This document shows positions 54,929-63,645 of a DNA stretch of 64,000 nt, one piece after another. Under the pieces are notes generated by a model. It had not been told where the DNA came from. It saw only the letters and a list, made by a program, of their open reading frames with translations, and searched no databases. Each line of letters begins with the position of its first letter. Positions within the stretch are counted from its first letter, which is position 1. The DNA comes from Prado023 sp963700395 (GTDB lineage: Bacteria > Actinomycetota > Actinomycetes > S36-B12 > CAIYMF01): assembly GCA_963700395.1 (NCBI GenBank), contig CAVOXI010000001.1:744001-808000 (forward strand), given 5' to 3'. The translations under genes and the position numbers were made by a program.

Positions 54929-56593
54929 CTACATCCGCTCCGGGGCGGAGACCCCCAGGAGGGTCAGGCCGTTGACGAGGACCTGGCGCGAGGCCGCGCA
55001 CAGCCAGAGCCGTGAGATGTTCAGCGGCTCGACGGGATCCTCGCCCATGGGCAGGACCCGGCACACGTCGTAGAAGCGGTGGTAGGCGGTCGCCAGTCGT
55101 TCCAGGTAGCGCGCGACCCGGTGCGGCTCGCGCAGCTCGGCCGCACTGGCCACCACGCGCGGGAACTCGGCCAGGACGCCCAGCAGGTCGTTCTCCCGCT
55201 CGTTGGAGAGCAGCGCGGGGTCGAAGGGCGAGTGCCGCCAGTCGATGCCCAGCTCGGCGGCGTTGCGAAGCACCGAGGCGATCCGGGCCGATCCGTACTG
55301 GACGTAGTACACGGGGTTGTCGTTGGTGCGCTTGAGCAGCAGGTCCACGTCGAGGACCAGCGGGGAGTCCACCGGGTAGCGGATCAGGGAGTACCGCGCG
55401 GCGTCCGTGCCCACCTCATCGATGAGGTCGTCGATGGTGATGATGTTCCCCGCGCGCTTGCTCAGGCGGACCTCCTCGCCGCCCTTGACCATCTTGACCA
55501 GCTGTCCGATGAGGACCTCGATGTTGATGTCCGGGTCGTCGCCGGCGCAGGCGGCGACCGCACGCAGGCGGTTCACGTAGCCGTGGTGGTCGGCGCCGAG
55601 GAGGTAGATGCACAGGTCGTTGCCGCGGTTGCGCTTGTCGACGTAGTAGGCAGTGTCGGAGGCGAAGTAGGTCAGCTCGCCGTCGGCCTTGACCAGGACG
55701 CGGTCCTTGTCGTCGTCGAAGTCGGTCGTGCGCAGCCACACGGCCCCGTCCGCCTCGTACATGTGCCCCTGCTCGCGCAGCTTGGCGAAGGCGTTCTCGA
55801 CGGCGCCCGACTCGTGCAGCGTGCGCTCGGAGTACCAGACGTCGAAGTGCGTGGCGAAGCGGGTGAGGCTCGCCTGCTGGGCCTCGAGCATGGCGCGGTA
55901 GCCGAGCTCGCGGAACATCACGAGCTGCTCCTCGACGGGGAGGCTGGTGATGGCCGAGTCGTTGGCCACGATCTCCGCGGCGATGTCCTTGATGTAGCTG
56001 CCGTGGTAGCCCTGCTCCGGGGCGGGGCGCCCGTGGGCGGCGTTCATGATCGACTCGCCGAAGCGATCCATCTGGACCCCGCGGTCGTTGACGTAGAACT
56101 CGCGGGTCACGCTGGCGCCCTGGGCGGCCAGGACCCGGGCGATCGCGTCGCCGACCGCGGCCCAGCGCGTGTGGCCCAGGTGGATCGGTCCGGTCGGGTT
56201 CGCCGAGATGAACTCGATGTTGATCCAGCGACCGTGCTGGGTCCGGCCCTGCCCGTAGTGGGTGCCCTCCGCGACGATCCGCGCGGCCACCTCGCCCTGG
56301 CTCGCCGTCTCGAGGGTGATGTTGACGAATCCCGGGCCGGCCACCTCGGCGTGCGCGATCGCTGTGCTCAACGAGAGCTGGGCGGCCAGCATCTCCCCGA
56401 TCGCCCGCGGCGGCGTGTGCGCCGGCTTGGCCAGCGTCATCGCGACGTTCGTGGCGTAGTCGCCGTGCTCCCGGTTCTTCGGGCGCTCCACGGTCGCGTT
56501 GACGCGATACCACTTCGGCAGGCACAGCTTGTCCTGCTCGATGAGGTCGGTCACGCAGGCCGAGACGAGAGCAGCCAGGGCGTCGGGAGTCAT
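54929..56593 (-). CDS. argS: Arginyl-tRNA synthetase
   Basis: Class I aminoacyl-tRNA synthetase (EC 6.1.1.19). 554 aa. N-terminal additional domain (about 1-110), HIGH-type motif NPTGPIHLGHTRWAAVGDA, KMSK-like sequence GGEEVRLSKRAGNIITIDDL, and the C-terminal DALR anticodon-binding domain (NPVYYVQYGSARIASVLRNA, FYDVCRVLPM). The ATG at 56593 lies 6 nt after a -10 box TAGCAT. A tRNA-Arg gene follows on the other strand 300 bp away. Confidence 0.96.
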   Translation of the reverse strand: MTPDALAALVSACVTDLIEQDKLCLPKWYRVNATVERPKNREHGDYATNVAMTLAKPAHTPPRAIGEMLAAQLSLSTAIAHAEVAGPGFVNITLETASQGEVAARIVAEGTHYGQGRTQHGRWINIEFISANPTGPIHLGHTRWAAVGDAIARVLAAQGASVTREFYVNDRGVQMDRFGESIMNAAHGRPAPEQGYHGSYIKDIAAEIVANDSAITSLPVEEQLVMFRELGYRAMLEAQQASLTRFATHFDVWYSERTLHESGAVENAFAKLREQGHMYEADGAVWLRTTDFDDDKDRVLVKADGELTYFASDTAYYVDKRNRGNDLCIYLLGADHHGYVNRLRAVAACAGDDPDINIEVLIGQLVKMVKGGEEVRLSKRAGNIITIDDLIDEVGTDAARYSLIRYPVDSPLVLDVDLLLKRTNDNPVYYVQYGSARIASVLRNAAELGIDWRHSPFDPALLSNERENDLLGVLAEFPRVVASAAELREPHRVARYLERLATAYHRFYDVCRVLPMGEDPVEPLNISRLWLCAASRQVLVNGLTLLGVSAPERM

Positions 56594-56853
56594 GGGGCCA
56601 TGCTAATGGGGAGCCCCCGGCGCCAGGACAGGTCCGGTCGAAGCAGCGCACCGCCCTTGAGTGTGCTCGCGCGCCTCCGATGGCCAGTGGTCGAGCGCCG
56701 GGAGGCCCGGGCCTCGCGGCCGCGTGAAGGACCTGGGCCGAGGTCGTTGCTGCGATCGCGTCGCCCAGGAGGGCTTGCGCTGCATCTCGGGTCACGAGGC
56801 GTCGGGAGTGCAGCGCGAGCCGATACTGGGTTGGCAGCAGGCTGGCCGCTGAT
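56594..56853. other. Intergenic region between argS and tRNA-Arg
   Basis: 260 bp. Apart from the argS promoter box no supported gene, repeat or RNA structure is seen; open frames on both strands lack family sequence and a ribosome binding site. Confidence 0.5.
56600..56605 (-). promoter_or_regulatory. -10 box of argS (leaderless)
   Basis: TAGCAT on the minus strand, 6 nt before the argS ATG at 56593. Confidence 0.45.
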
Positions 56854-56882
56854 TTGGGGGCGCGATGGGCGGTCGGTAGGAT
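56854..56882 (+). promoter_or_regulatory. Promoter of the tRNA-Arg gene
   Basis: TTGGGG (-35, 56854-56859) and TAGGAT (-10, 56877-56882) separated by 17 bp; the mature tRNA begins 13 nt after the -10 box. Confidence 0.6.
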
Positions 56883-56895
56883 GTGCGCAGCCCTG

Positions 56896-56967
56896 GCCCC
56901 CGTAGCTCAGGGGATAGAGCGGTGCCCTCCGGAGGCATGCGCGCAGGTTCGAATCCTGCCGGGGGCA
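56896..56967 (+). tRNA. tRNA-Arg (anticodon CCG)
   Basis: 72-nt cloverleaf: acceptor GCCCCCG/CGGGGGC, D arm GCTC/GAGC with loop AGGGGATA, anticodon stem GTGCC/GGCAT with loop CTCCGGA (anticodon CCG at 56929-56931, reading CGG), T arm GCAGG-TTCGAAT-CCTGC, discriminator A at 56967. CC follows but the full CCA end is not encoded. Confidence 0.96.
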
Positions 56968-57341
56968 CCGTCAACTGGAGCGGTCTCTCCGAGTCTGGAC
57001 GTTCACGCCCCCTGCGTGCACGCACGGACCTCTCCCGGCACGGTGCCACGCTCAGCTGTCGTCGTCCAGATGTCTCGCCGATGTATTTCCAGTAACTCAA
57101 AGTCATCTGGGGTCGGTTGGCGGGATTCGCATTCATGGTGCGTCCCCCAATGGGGGACAAATTCTCATCTACCCACTTTGAGTCACCCTCTGAGCACGAA
57201 TTTCGCGCTCCGTGATCGAGATTCACCCATTCGCTGCACCGTATCGCGTCACTTTCCGTGATATTCTTCAAGTCATCCAGATGAATCGGTTTGGTCAGCC
57301 CGTCACCTTTCTAGGAACGGCACTTCAAGGAGTTGAGTCAC
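56968..57341. other. AT-richer leader region upstream of the surface-protein gene
   Basis: 374 bp, visibly richer in A/T than the neighbourhood from about 57060 on. It contains a 7-bp inverted repeat, GTCCCCC (57142-57148) and GGGGGAC (57152-57158), separated by AAT, a possible operator. AAGGAG at 57326-57331 serves the following gene. No clear -35/-10 pair was found. Confidence 0.5.
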
Positions 57342-59055
57342 TTGCCCACCATGTCGACCCGTCGAAGTCGAGCATCCCTCGCACTCGGCACCGCCCTGGC
57401 GCTGATCGCTGCTTCGCTGACGATCGGGATGAGCCCGGCGTCGGCTGACGGCTCCCCGCCCGGCCCTATGCCAAGGTCACCGACCACTGGGCTGCAGTCA
57501 TCAAACGCCAACAAGGTCAGCCACTGGTGCAAGGACGGGGAAGAGGAGCAGAAGACTGGCACTCTCCGACGACGGGAGCACATGGGTGCGCCAACGGGGA
57601 CCTACGCCAAGGTGATCGTGAAGGCCGGGTCCGGCAAGTACGCCAACACCATCTTCGCCGACGCCCCCGACAGGCCGGCGAGATCGTCTGGGCGGACTCG
57701 AAGGCGGGCAAGTACAACCTTCGCGTTCGACGACGGGGACAAGCAGATCTCTCACATCATCCTGTGCGCCGGGTTCCGACCCCCGCCGGCGACGACCGAC
57801 CTGGCGGTCGACCAAGGTCTGGAGTTACGGGTCAACGCGCGTACCGGATACGTTAACTCATTGACCGAGACTGATGCCGGGACGCCTCTCCGTGACCGTC
57901 GACGGCAAGCCATCCTCGATCCAGCGCCAACATGGAGCCAGACCGATCAGGACCTGCCCGTCGGGGTCTCAGCCCAGGTCTCCGAGGGCCGGTCGAGGAA
58001 CGCTGCCGCAGCCCAACGGCCTACACCTGCGAGGATCCAGCGGCTCACCCGAGTATTCCGTCAACGGCGGCGAGGACTCGCAGGATCTGCAACCTTCGCT
58101 CTCCTGGCGAAGGAGGGCAACACCGTGTGGTGACGAACAGCGGTCGACTGCGTCGAGAACGAGAAGCCCACGACCACCCTGAAGGTCGTCAAGAAGTGGA
58201 CGGGCGTTCCGGACAGGCAACGCCGACCCCACACCCGGCGCGCTGTCCGTCAAGGTCAACGACACGTCGACGGACCAGACGTGGAATGACGTGGAGAGCG
58301 ACCTTCCTGTCGGTGCTCCGGCTGTGGTTTCGGAGACGAAGCCCACCGTGCCCACCTTCGCCGGCTTCACCTGCACCTTGGGCGACCCGAGCTACATCGT
58401 CAACGGTGGCACCGCGTCAGCCTCGGCAGTGTTCGAGCTTCAGGCGAGTGCCAACACGGTCACGGTCGTGAACCCCTTGGCCTGCACCGCGATCGTCATC
58501 CCGCCGCCCCCAACCACGTCCATCACCGTGACCAAGTCCTGGGTCTATGCCGGGGCGCCGAACGGCTACTCGGCCACTGCTCCCGGCGCCCTCGCGGTCA
58601 CGGTCGGCGGCACCGCCACCGGCCAGGCGTGGGGCGCCACGACCTCCGGCCATCTGGTCGGCGCGACCGCGACGGTCACCGAGGGCGCCGCGACAGTGCC
58701 TCAGCCGGCCGGCTACACCTGCACGGCCGACGCACCCTCCTACGTCGTCAATGGTGGTACGGCAACAACGACGGTCCCGTCGTTCGCGCTGATCACGGCC
58801 CCGAACACGGTGATCGTCACCAACACCGTGCGCTGCGCCGCTCTTGCGGTGGTGGATGACACAGAGGACGAGGCTGTGGTCGATTCGGAGCAGGACGTCG
58901 ACGAGGAGACCACTGAGGAGACTGCTGTTGCAGGCTCCGAGGACGAGCTTGCTGCCACGGGCGGCAGCACCTCCGCCGCCCTGCTGGGCGCGCTGCTGGT
59001 GCTCAGCGGAGCAGCCCTGATCGCCGGCCGTCGTCGGTTCGGGATGACCGACTGA
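57342..59055 (+). CDS. Repeat-containing secreted surface protein with LAATG sorting signal, several frameshifts
   Basis: Cell-wall-anchored surface protein of unknown role. N-terminal signal peptide: MSTRRSRASLALG, hydrophobic core ALALIAASLTIG, cut near SPASA. Then three divergent repeats of about 100-110 residues (near 57785-58140, 58165-58495 and 58516-58845). Each has VTK-x-W, an LSV/AVTV strand, LPVGA/LVGA-x-A-x-VSE/TE, GYTC or GFTC, a VNGG element and NTV-x-VTN/VN, like the DUF5979-type prealbumin-like modules of LPXTG proteins. An acidic stretch precedes LAATGG, a hydrophobic segment and RRR, a class E sortase signal. The first two repeats are split over frames. TTG at 57342 is preferred (AAGGAG at 10 nt); ATG at 57351 is the alternative. 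Confidence 0.75.
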
Positions 59056-59066
59056 TCAAGTCGATG

Positions 59067-59102
59067 CTGAAGGGCCAGGCGGATCATCGCCTGGCCCTTC
59101 AG
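59067..59102 (+). terminator. Strong intrinsic-type terminator of the surface-protein gene
   Basis: CTGAAGGGCCAGGCG (59067-59081) and CGCCTGGCCCTTCAG (59088-59102): 15-bp perfect stem, 6-nt loop, 12 nt after the stop codon, followed by CTTTCC. The region 59103-59368 beyond it shows no supported gene. Confidence 0.85.
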
Positions 59103-59368
59103 CTTTCCGCGGTGAGGTGCGCCCCCAACGTCGTCCCCATGGCCGAACTACGCTCCACTGCCGCAACCACCAACGCCATCAGCAAGGCGCCTGCGGCCAG
59201 GTCCGGACCTTCACACGCGAGGCTGTAGAAGCAATCGAAGTGCCCCCAAAGGCCGCAATCCTGGACACACGCACCGTAGGCCACGACTACTCAGCGTGTC
59301 GCACTGGTTGCGGGTGTCACCCGAATGGGCGACCCAGCCACCGCGCGTTGTGACCTCCGAGTCCCCCG

Positions 59369-60730
59369 TCACTGCCCCAAGCGCGCCAGCAGCAGGACTT
59401 CGGCCAGCGTGAGCCGGCGCAGGACCTCGAGGTCCACGCTCTCGTTGGGCCCGTGCCAGCACGCCGCCGGGTCCCCGGGGCCGACCACGAGGATCGTTGC
59501 CTCCGGGAAGCGCACCGCGATGTCGGCGATGAACGGGATGGATCCGCCGATCCCCATGTGCACCGGCTCGGCGCCGTCCCACGCGTCGGCGAAGGCAGCG
59601 CGGGCGATGTCCGCGCTCGCCCCGGAGGGCACCAGCGCCACCGCGTTGCCGGCGGCGCCCGGCACGCACGTGACTGCCACTCCCCACGGGGCGCTCGCGA
59701 CGAGATGATCGGACAGGGCCTGCAGCGCAGCCGCCGGGTCCTGCCCGGGAGCGATCCGCATGCTGACCTTGGCCCGGGCGACGGGCAGCAGGACGTTGGC
59801 TGCCGCCTCGGTCCGGGGAGCGTCGATCGCGAGCACGGTGACGGCGGGCTGCGACCAGATCCGGTTGGCCGCCGAACCCTCCCCGATCGGGGCGACACCC
59901 TCCAGGACGCCAGCTTCGGCGCGCAGCGCGGCCTCATCCACGTCGACGGTGGGGACGGGTCCGTGCACCAACCCGGGCACCGCGACCACACCGTTCTCGT
60001 CGTGCAGTCCGGCCAGCAGCCTGCACAACGACGTGAGCGCGTCCGGGAACAACCCGCCGAACACCCCCGAGTGCTGCTCACCGACATGCGTTCGCACCTC
60101 AACGAGCACCTCGACGAGCCCGCGCAGCGAGGTGGTGAACGCCGGGACGTCCACCTCCCAGTTCGAGGAGTCGGCGATGACCACGACATCGGCAGCCAGC
60201 AGGTCGCCGTACTCCTCGAGGAACGGACCGAACGTCGGCGAGCCGACCTCCTCCTCGCCCTCGATGAACACGGTCACGCCCACTGGCACGCCACCCGGGT
60301 AGGCCGCCTGCAGCACCCGCAGCGCACCGACGTGGGCCATGATCCCGGCCTTGTCGTCGGCGGCCCCTCGGCCGTAGAGCCGGCCGTCGCGCTCGACGGG
60401 CTCGAACGGCTCGCTGTCCCAGTCCGCCAGGTTGCCCGCGGGCTGGACGTCGTGATGGGCGTACAAGAGCACGGTGGGCGCCCCGTCCGGGGCGGGGATC
60501 CGAGCGACCACCGCGGGTGCGCCGTCGTCGGCCTCGAGGACCCGGACGTCGGGCATGCCCAGGTCAGCGAGCAGGGTCGCCACAGTCTCAGCGGACCGCG
60601 CGACGTCCGGTGAGGTCGCCCCCTCCCGGCTCACGCTCGGGATCCGGACCAGGTCCTCGAGGTCCGCGCGGATGCCCGGCAGGGCGGCGGCCACTGCGGC
60701 CCTGAACTGGTCCGTGGAGGGTGCGGTCAT
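59369..60730 (-). CDS. M20-family metallopeptidase (dipeptidase-like)
   Basis: Zinc-dependent amino- or dipeptidase of the M20 family. 453 aa, intact. Metal ligands and catalytic residues: VLLYAHHDVQPAG (first His and Asp), LYGRGAADDKAGIMAHVGAL (bridging Asp), FIEGEEEVGSPTF (general-base Glu and ligand Glu), ADSSNWEV and the C-terminal ligand in CWHGPNESVDL. The middle dimerisation domain is present. The ATG at 60730 has GAGAGG at 9 nt; a second ATG at 60739 is directly on that tract. No signal peptide. Downstream of the trypsin-like gene on the same strand by 28 nt. Confidence 0.9.
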   Translation of the reverse strand: MTAPSTDQFRAAVAAALPGIRADLEDLVRIPSVSREGATSPDVARSAETVATLLADLGMPDVRVLEADDGAPAVVARIPAPDGAPTVLLYAHHDVQPAGNLADWDSEPFEPVERDGRLYGRGAADDKAGIMAHVGALRVLQAAYPGGVPVGVTVFIEGEEEVGSPTFGPFLEEYGDLLAADVVVIADSSNWEVDVPAFTTSLRGLVEVLVEVRTHVGEQHSGVFGGLFPDALTSLCRLLAGLHDENGVVAVPGLVHGPVPTVDVDEAALRAEAGVLEGVAPIGEGSAANRIWSQPAVTVLAIDAPRTEAAANVLLPVARAKVSMRIAPGQDPAAALQALSDHLVASAPWGVAVTCVPGAAGNAVALVPSGASADIARAAFADAWDGAEPVHMGIGGSIPFIADIAVRFPEATILVVGPGDPAACWHGPNESVDLEVLRRLTLAEVLLLARLGQ

Positions 60731-60758
60731 GCCGGTCATCCTCTCAGCCGGGGAGGAC

Positions 60759-62490
60759 CTACTCCACCTTGATCGACGCCGGGGTCGACTCGTTTCCGGC
60801 CTCGTCGATCCCGATCACGCAGACCATGCTGGGGAGGTCGGCGGCCTGGATCGTTGCCGGCACGCGGCGGTACTCCACGTAGCCCTCGGCCGTCGCGCAG
60901 TCGATCGAGTCGACCGGGCCGCTCACCCACCTGAACTGGCTGAGATCGGGCGGGTCGAAGACCGGCTCGACCTGAACACCACCCTCGATCGGCGTCGTGG
61001 TCAGCTCGATCCCAGCCGGATCCGGGGCGGTGCCATCGGCCTGGATCACGATCCCCGTGGGCTGCGCCGCGGAACCCACGCAGACCAGGGTGAAACCCTC
61101 ATCGGCGGGAAGGATGACGGGGTACGACCACTGCGCGGGGTTCGTCAGGGCGGCATCGGTCCCGAGGTCCGACCCGACAGCGGTGCCGGCTGCCGGACTT
61201 GCCGAGGCCCCAGGTGGCGCACTTGCGGAGGCCGCCGACCCCGGGGCAGCCGAGGCGTCCGCGCCGACACCCGCGTCGGCAGCAGCCAGCGCCGCAGCCT
61301 CCGCGGCACCCAGCCACCCCTCTGGGTCGCTGCAGTCCACCGTTCCCAGCTGCCCCTGCTTCACCTGGATCGCCGCCGCCGACGCGATCCCCTCGGGCAG
61401 CTCACCCGTGAGTCGGACCGGCACAGTCGACCCGGGCCTGGCGACCGCTGCTGCGGCGCGATGCCGGGACGACCGACGCCGGGTCCTCGAGAGCGCAGTC
61501 CCCGCCGACGGTGAACGTGCCCTCCACGAAGCACCCGGCCAGTGCCGCGACAGGCAGCATGTAGCTGGTGTCCGCCTTGACCGAAGTGCCCCCATCATCG
61601 GAGACCTGGCACGGCAGGCCCTGGGCGCAGGCGACCTGCTGCGTGGCCCCGATGGTCGTCGTGGTCACCATCGCGACGGCCTCACCGGCCGGGTCGAACA
61701 CGGGCGAACCCGCGGACCCGTCAAGGATCCCCGCGCAGTCGGAACCCTGCGCGTCGTGCCACAGCAGTCCGGCCTCGAGGACGTCGGAGGTGTCCCCGAC
61801 CTGGCAGCGGGTCCCCCGCAGGTACTGCTGGTCGGGCGGGATCCCCTCGACCGGGACGCCCGCGATGAGGATCTCGGCATCCTTCTCCGGCGCCGCGACG
61901 GCGTCGATCGGGCGCACGCCGCGCTCGGCGAGCTCGCCGTAGGTCGCTGCCAGCCGCAGGACGGCCATGTCGGTGCCCCGAACGGACGCCCACTCGACGG
62001 CCTCGATGGGGGCCTTCACGAGCTGCGGCTGCTTCGCCGACGTGATCGGGGCGAACGCGTTGAACTCCACGCTCGCATCCTTGGGGGCCGCTTGGCCGGC
62101 GATCACGGTCGAGGGATCCGTCTGCCCCACGCAGCGCGCGCTGGTGACGGCGTACGCCTGCCCGTCGGCAGCGGCTCCGGCATCCACGAGCCACGCCGTG
62201 CAGGGCTGCGCCAGGCCCGTCGTTCGACCCACCGCAGTCAGTGAGGTACCCGCGGCCTGGGACTGCTGGAACAACCCCCCCGGGGCCTGCGGGGAGTCCT
62301 CCCCCACCACGTCCGAGCTCTGCCGGGAGTACGCGCCGTAGAGGGCCAGGAAGGTGACCAGGGCCGCGAGGGCGGCCAGCCAGAGCGGGCGCTTGTGCCC
62401 CTTCGCCGACTCGGAGTCCGCGGAATCGCCGTCGTGGCTGGCCGCCCCGGGCTCGCCGTCGTCGGATCGAGGCACACCACCATCAGCCAT
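60759..62490 (-). CDS. Membrane-anchored trypsin-like protein lacking the catalytic histidine, one frameshift
   Basis: About 576 aa after correction. A cytosolic N-terminus of 35 residues rich in Asp, Ser and Gly is followed by one transmembrane helix (RPLWLAALAALVTFLALYGA), so the rest is extracellular. The trypsin-like domain keeps aspartate in VRGTDMAVLRLAA and serine in ILDGSAGSPVFDPAG, but the His motif reads AVTSARCVG, with Arg where TAxHC is usual. The C-terminal part is Ala/Ser/Pro-rich, then a cysteine-containing domain ending VCVIGIDEAGNESTPASIKV. One surplus base near 61458 joins ASVVPAS to AAAAVARPGSTVPV. ATG 62490 follows a -10 box TACGGT at 7 nt. Confidence 0.7.
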
Positions 62491-62497
62491 GAGCGAC

Positions 62498-62503
62498 ACC
62501 GTA
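62498..62503 (-). promoter_or_regulatory. -10 box of the trypsin-like gene (leaderless)
   Basis: TACGGT on the minus strand, 7 nt before the ATG at 62490. Confidence 0.35.
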
Positions 62504-62580
62504 CGCGACCGCTGCACCCCCGACGGCCAACCCCGCCGGGTCCATCAACCCGGGACCTTCCACCCAGTCGGCCATCGGCC

Positions 62581-63645
62581 TCAGCCGAGCCAGCCGCCCT
62601 CGGGCGGGCGCAGAGCTGCCTTCAGCGAGCGCTCCTCGCGTGCCTTGGCATCGGCGATCGGCAGCCGTGCGACCGTCACGGTCTCCCGGAAGGTGGCGTT
62701 CGCGAAGGTCTGCATGCCCGCGCCCAGGGCCAGGGCTGCCCGCTCGCCGAAGCGGAGGTGCCGGTCGTGGCCGAACCGCTCGATCCCCCTGCCCCTCTCA
62801 CCGCGCGTCCGCTCCGGGACGAGCACGAGCTCGAGGCGCAGGTCGCGGTCGGCCATGGAGGCCATCATCCGCAGGAACCCGGTCACCATCGCCTCCTCGT
62901 CGAAGCGCTGCCCGCGGTCCACCGAGTCGGTGACGGCCGTGATGATGCGCACGCGGCGACCGGGGGTCATCCCGACGCGCGCGAGGAACCACGTCAGCCC
63001 GTCGCCGGTGCCCTGGTTGTGCAGGTAGCGGCGGACGGTCTGCTGGCCCACGAACTTGTCGTAGATCACCAGGGGCCGGCTCTGCTCGCACAGCGGCCCG
63101 AACCGCTCCTTCCACTCGACCTCACGGTTCACGCCCTCGCGCAGCGGCGCATCGAGCACCTGACGCGCCGCCATGAGCACCGACGTTCGCCCAGCGGTGG
63201 TGATCCGCCCGATCTCGACCAGGCCCGACGGGGTGGTCGCGGAGAACTCGTCCTCAGCGACGCCGAGCAGCTCGGCCTGGTCGGCCTCGACGAGCACGAG
63301 CTCGAGGTCGTCGGCGAGCTGGGAGTCGATGAGGTCCGGGTCGAGGATGTCGCCGAGCAGCTCGTCGAGGGGAGGTCGGGCGATCCCGACCTGGACCTTG
63401 CGGCTGGAGAGCACCACCTCCCACGCCTTGGCCAACGACGTCGGGAGCCGGCCGACGGCCGCGAGGAAGAGGTCGAGGTGCGCCTGTGACGTGAACACCA
63501 ACCGGCCGTGCACCGCGAGGTCCTCGATCAGCTCCTCGTGGATCGCCCGGCGCAGCGCGGGGTCCTCCGAGCGATCGCCCAGGGCGCTGGTGGAGATCCC
63601 GACGCCGAACACGCTCCGGCGCGGCAGCGGAGCCCTGTCCGTCAC
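62581..63645 (-). CDS. Unknown protein coupled to a DUF3696-type ATPase gene
   Basis: 354 aa, no signal peptide or membrane helix. I do not recognise the family. Visible features: SVFGVGISTSALGDRSEDPA near the start, an acidic middle (DILDPDLIDSQLADDLELVL), VIYDKFVGQQTVRRYLHNQG, LELVLVPERTRGERG, and a C-terminal ERFGHDRHLRFGERAALALG followed by GAGMQTFANATF; H-D-R-H and the glycine-rich run could be catalytic or phosphate-binding. The GTG at 63645 overlaps the ATPase stop (GTGA), so the two are translationally coupled and probably act together. Confidence 0.7.
   Translation of the reverse strand: MTDRAPLPRRSVFGVGISTSALGDRSEDPALRRAIHEELIEDLAVHGRLVFTSQAHLDLFLAAVGRLPTSLAKAWEVVLSSRKVQVGIARPPLDELLGDILDPDLIDSQLADDLELVLVEADQAELLGVAEDEFSATTPSGLVEIGRITTAGRTSVLMAARQVLDAPLREGVNREVEWKERFGPLCEQSRPLVIYDKFVGQQTVRRYLHNQGTGDGLTWFLARVGMTPGRRVRIITAVTDSVDRGQRFDEEAMVTGFLRMMASMADRDLRLELVLVPERTRGERGRGIERFGHDRHLRFGERAALALGAGMQTFANATFRETVTVARLPIADAKAREERSLKAALRPPEGGWLG

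Noticed and set aside
56968..59055. Genomic island inserted at the tRNA-Arg gene.
   Set aside because: There is no integrase, no direct repeat of the tRNA 3' end and no mobility gene; only one AT-richer promoter and a surface-protein gene follow.
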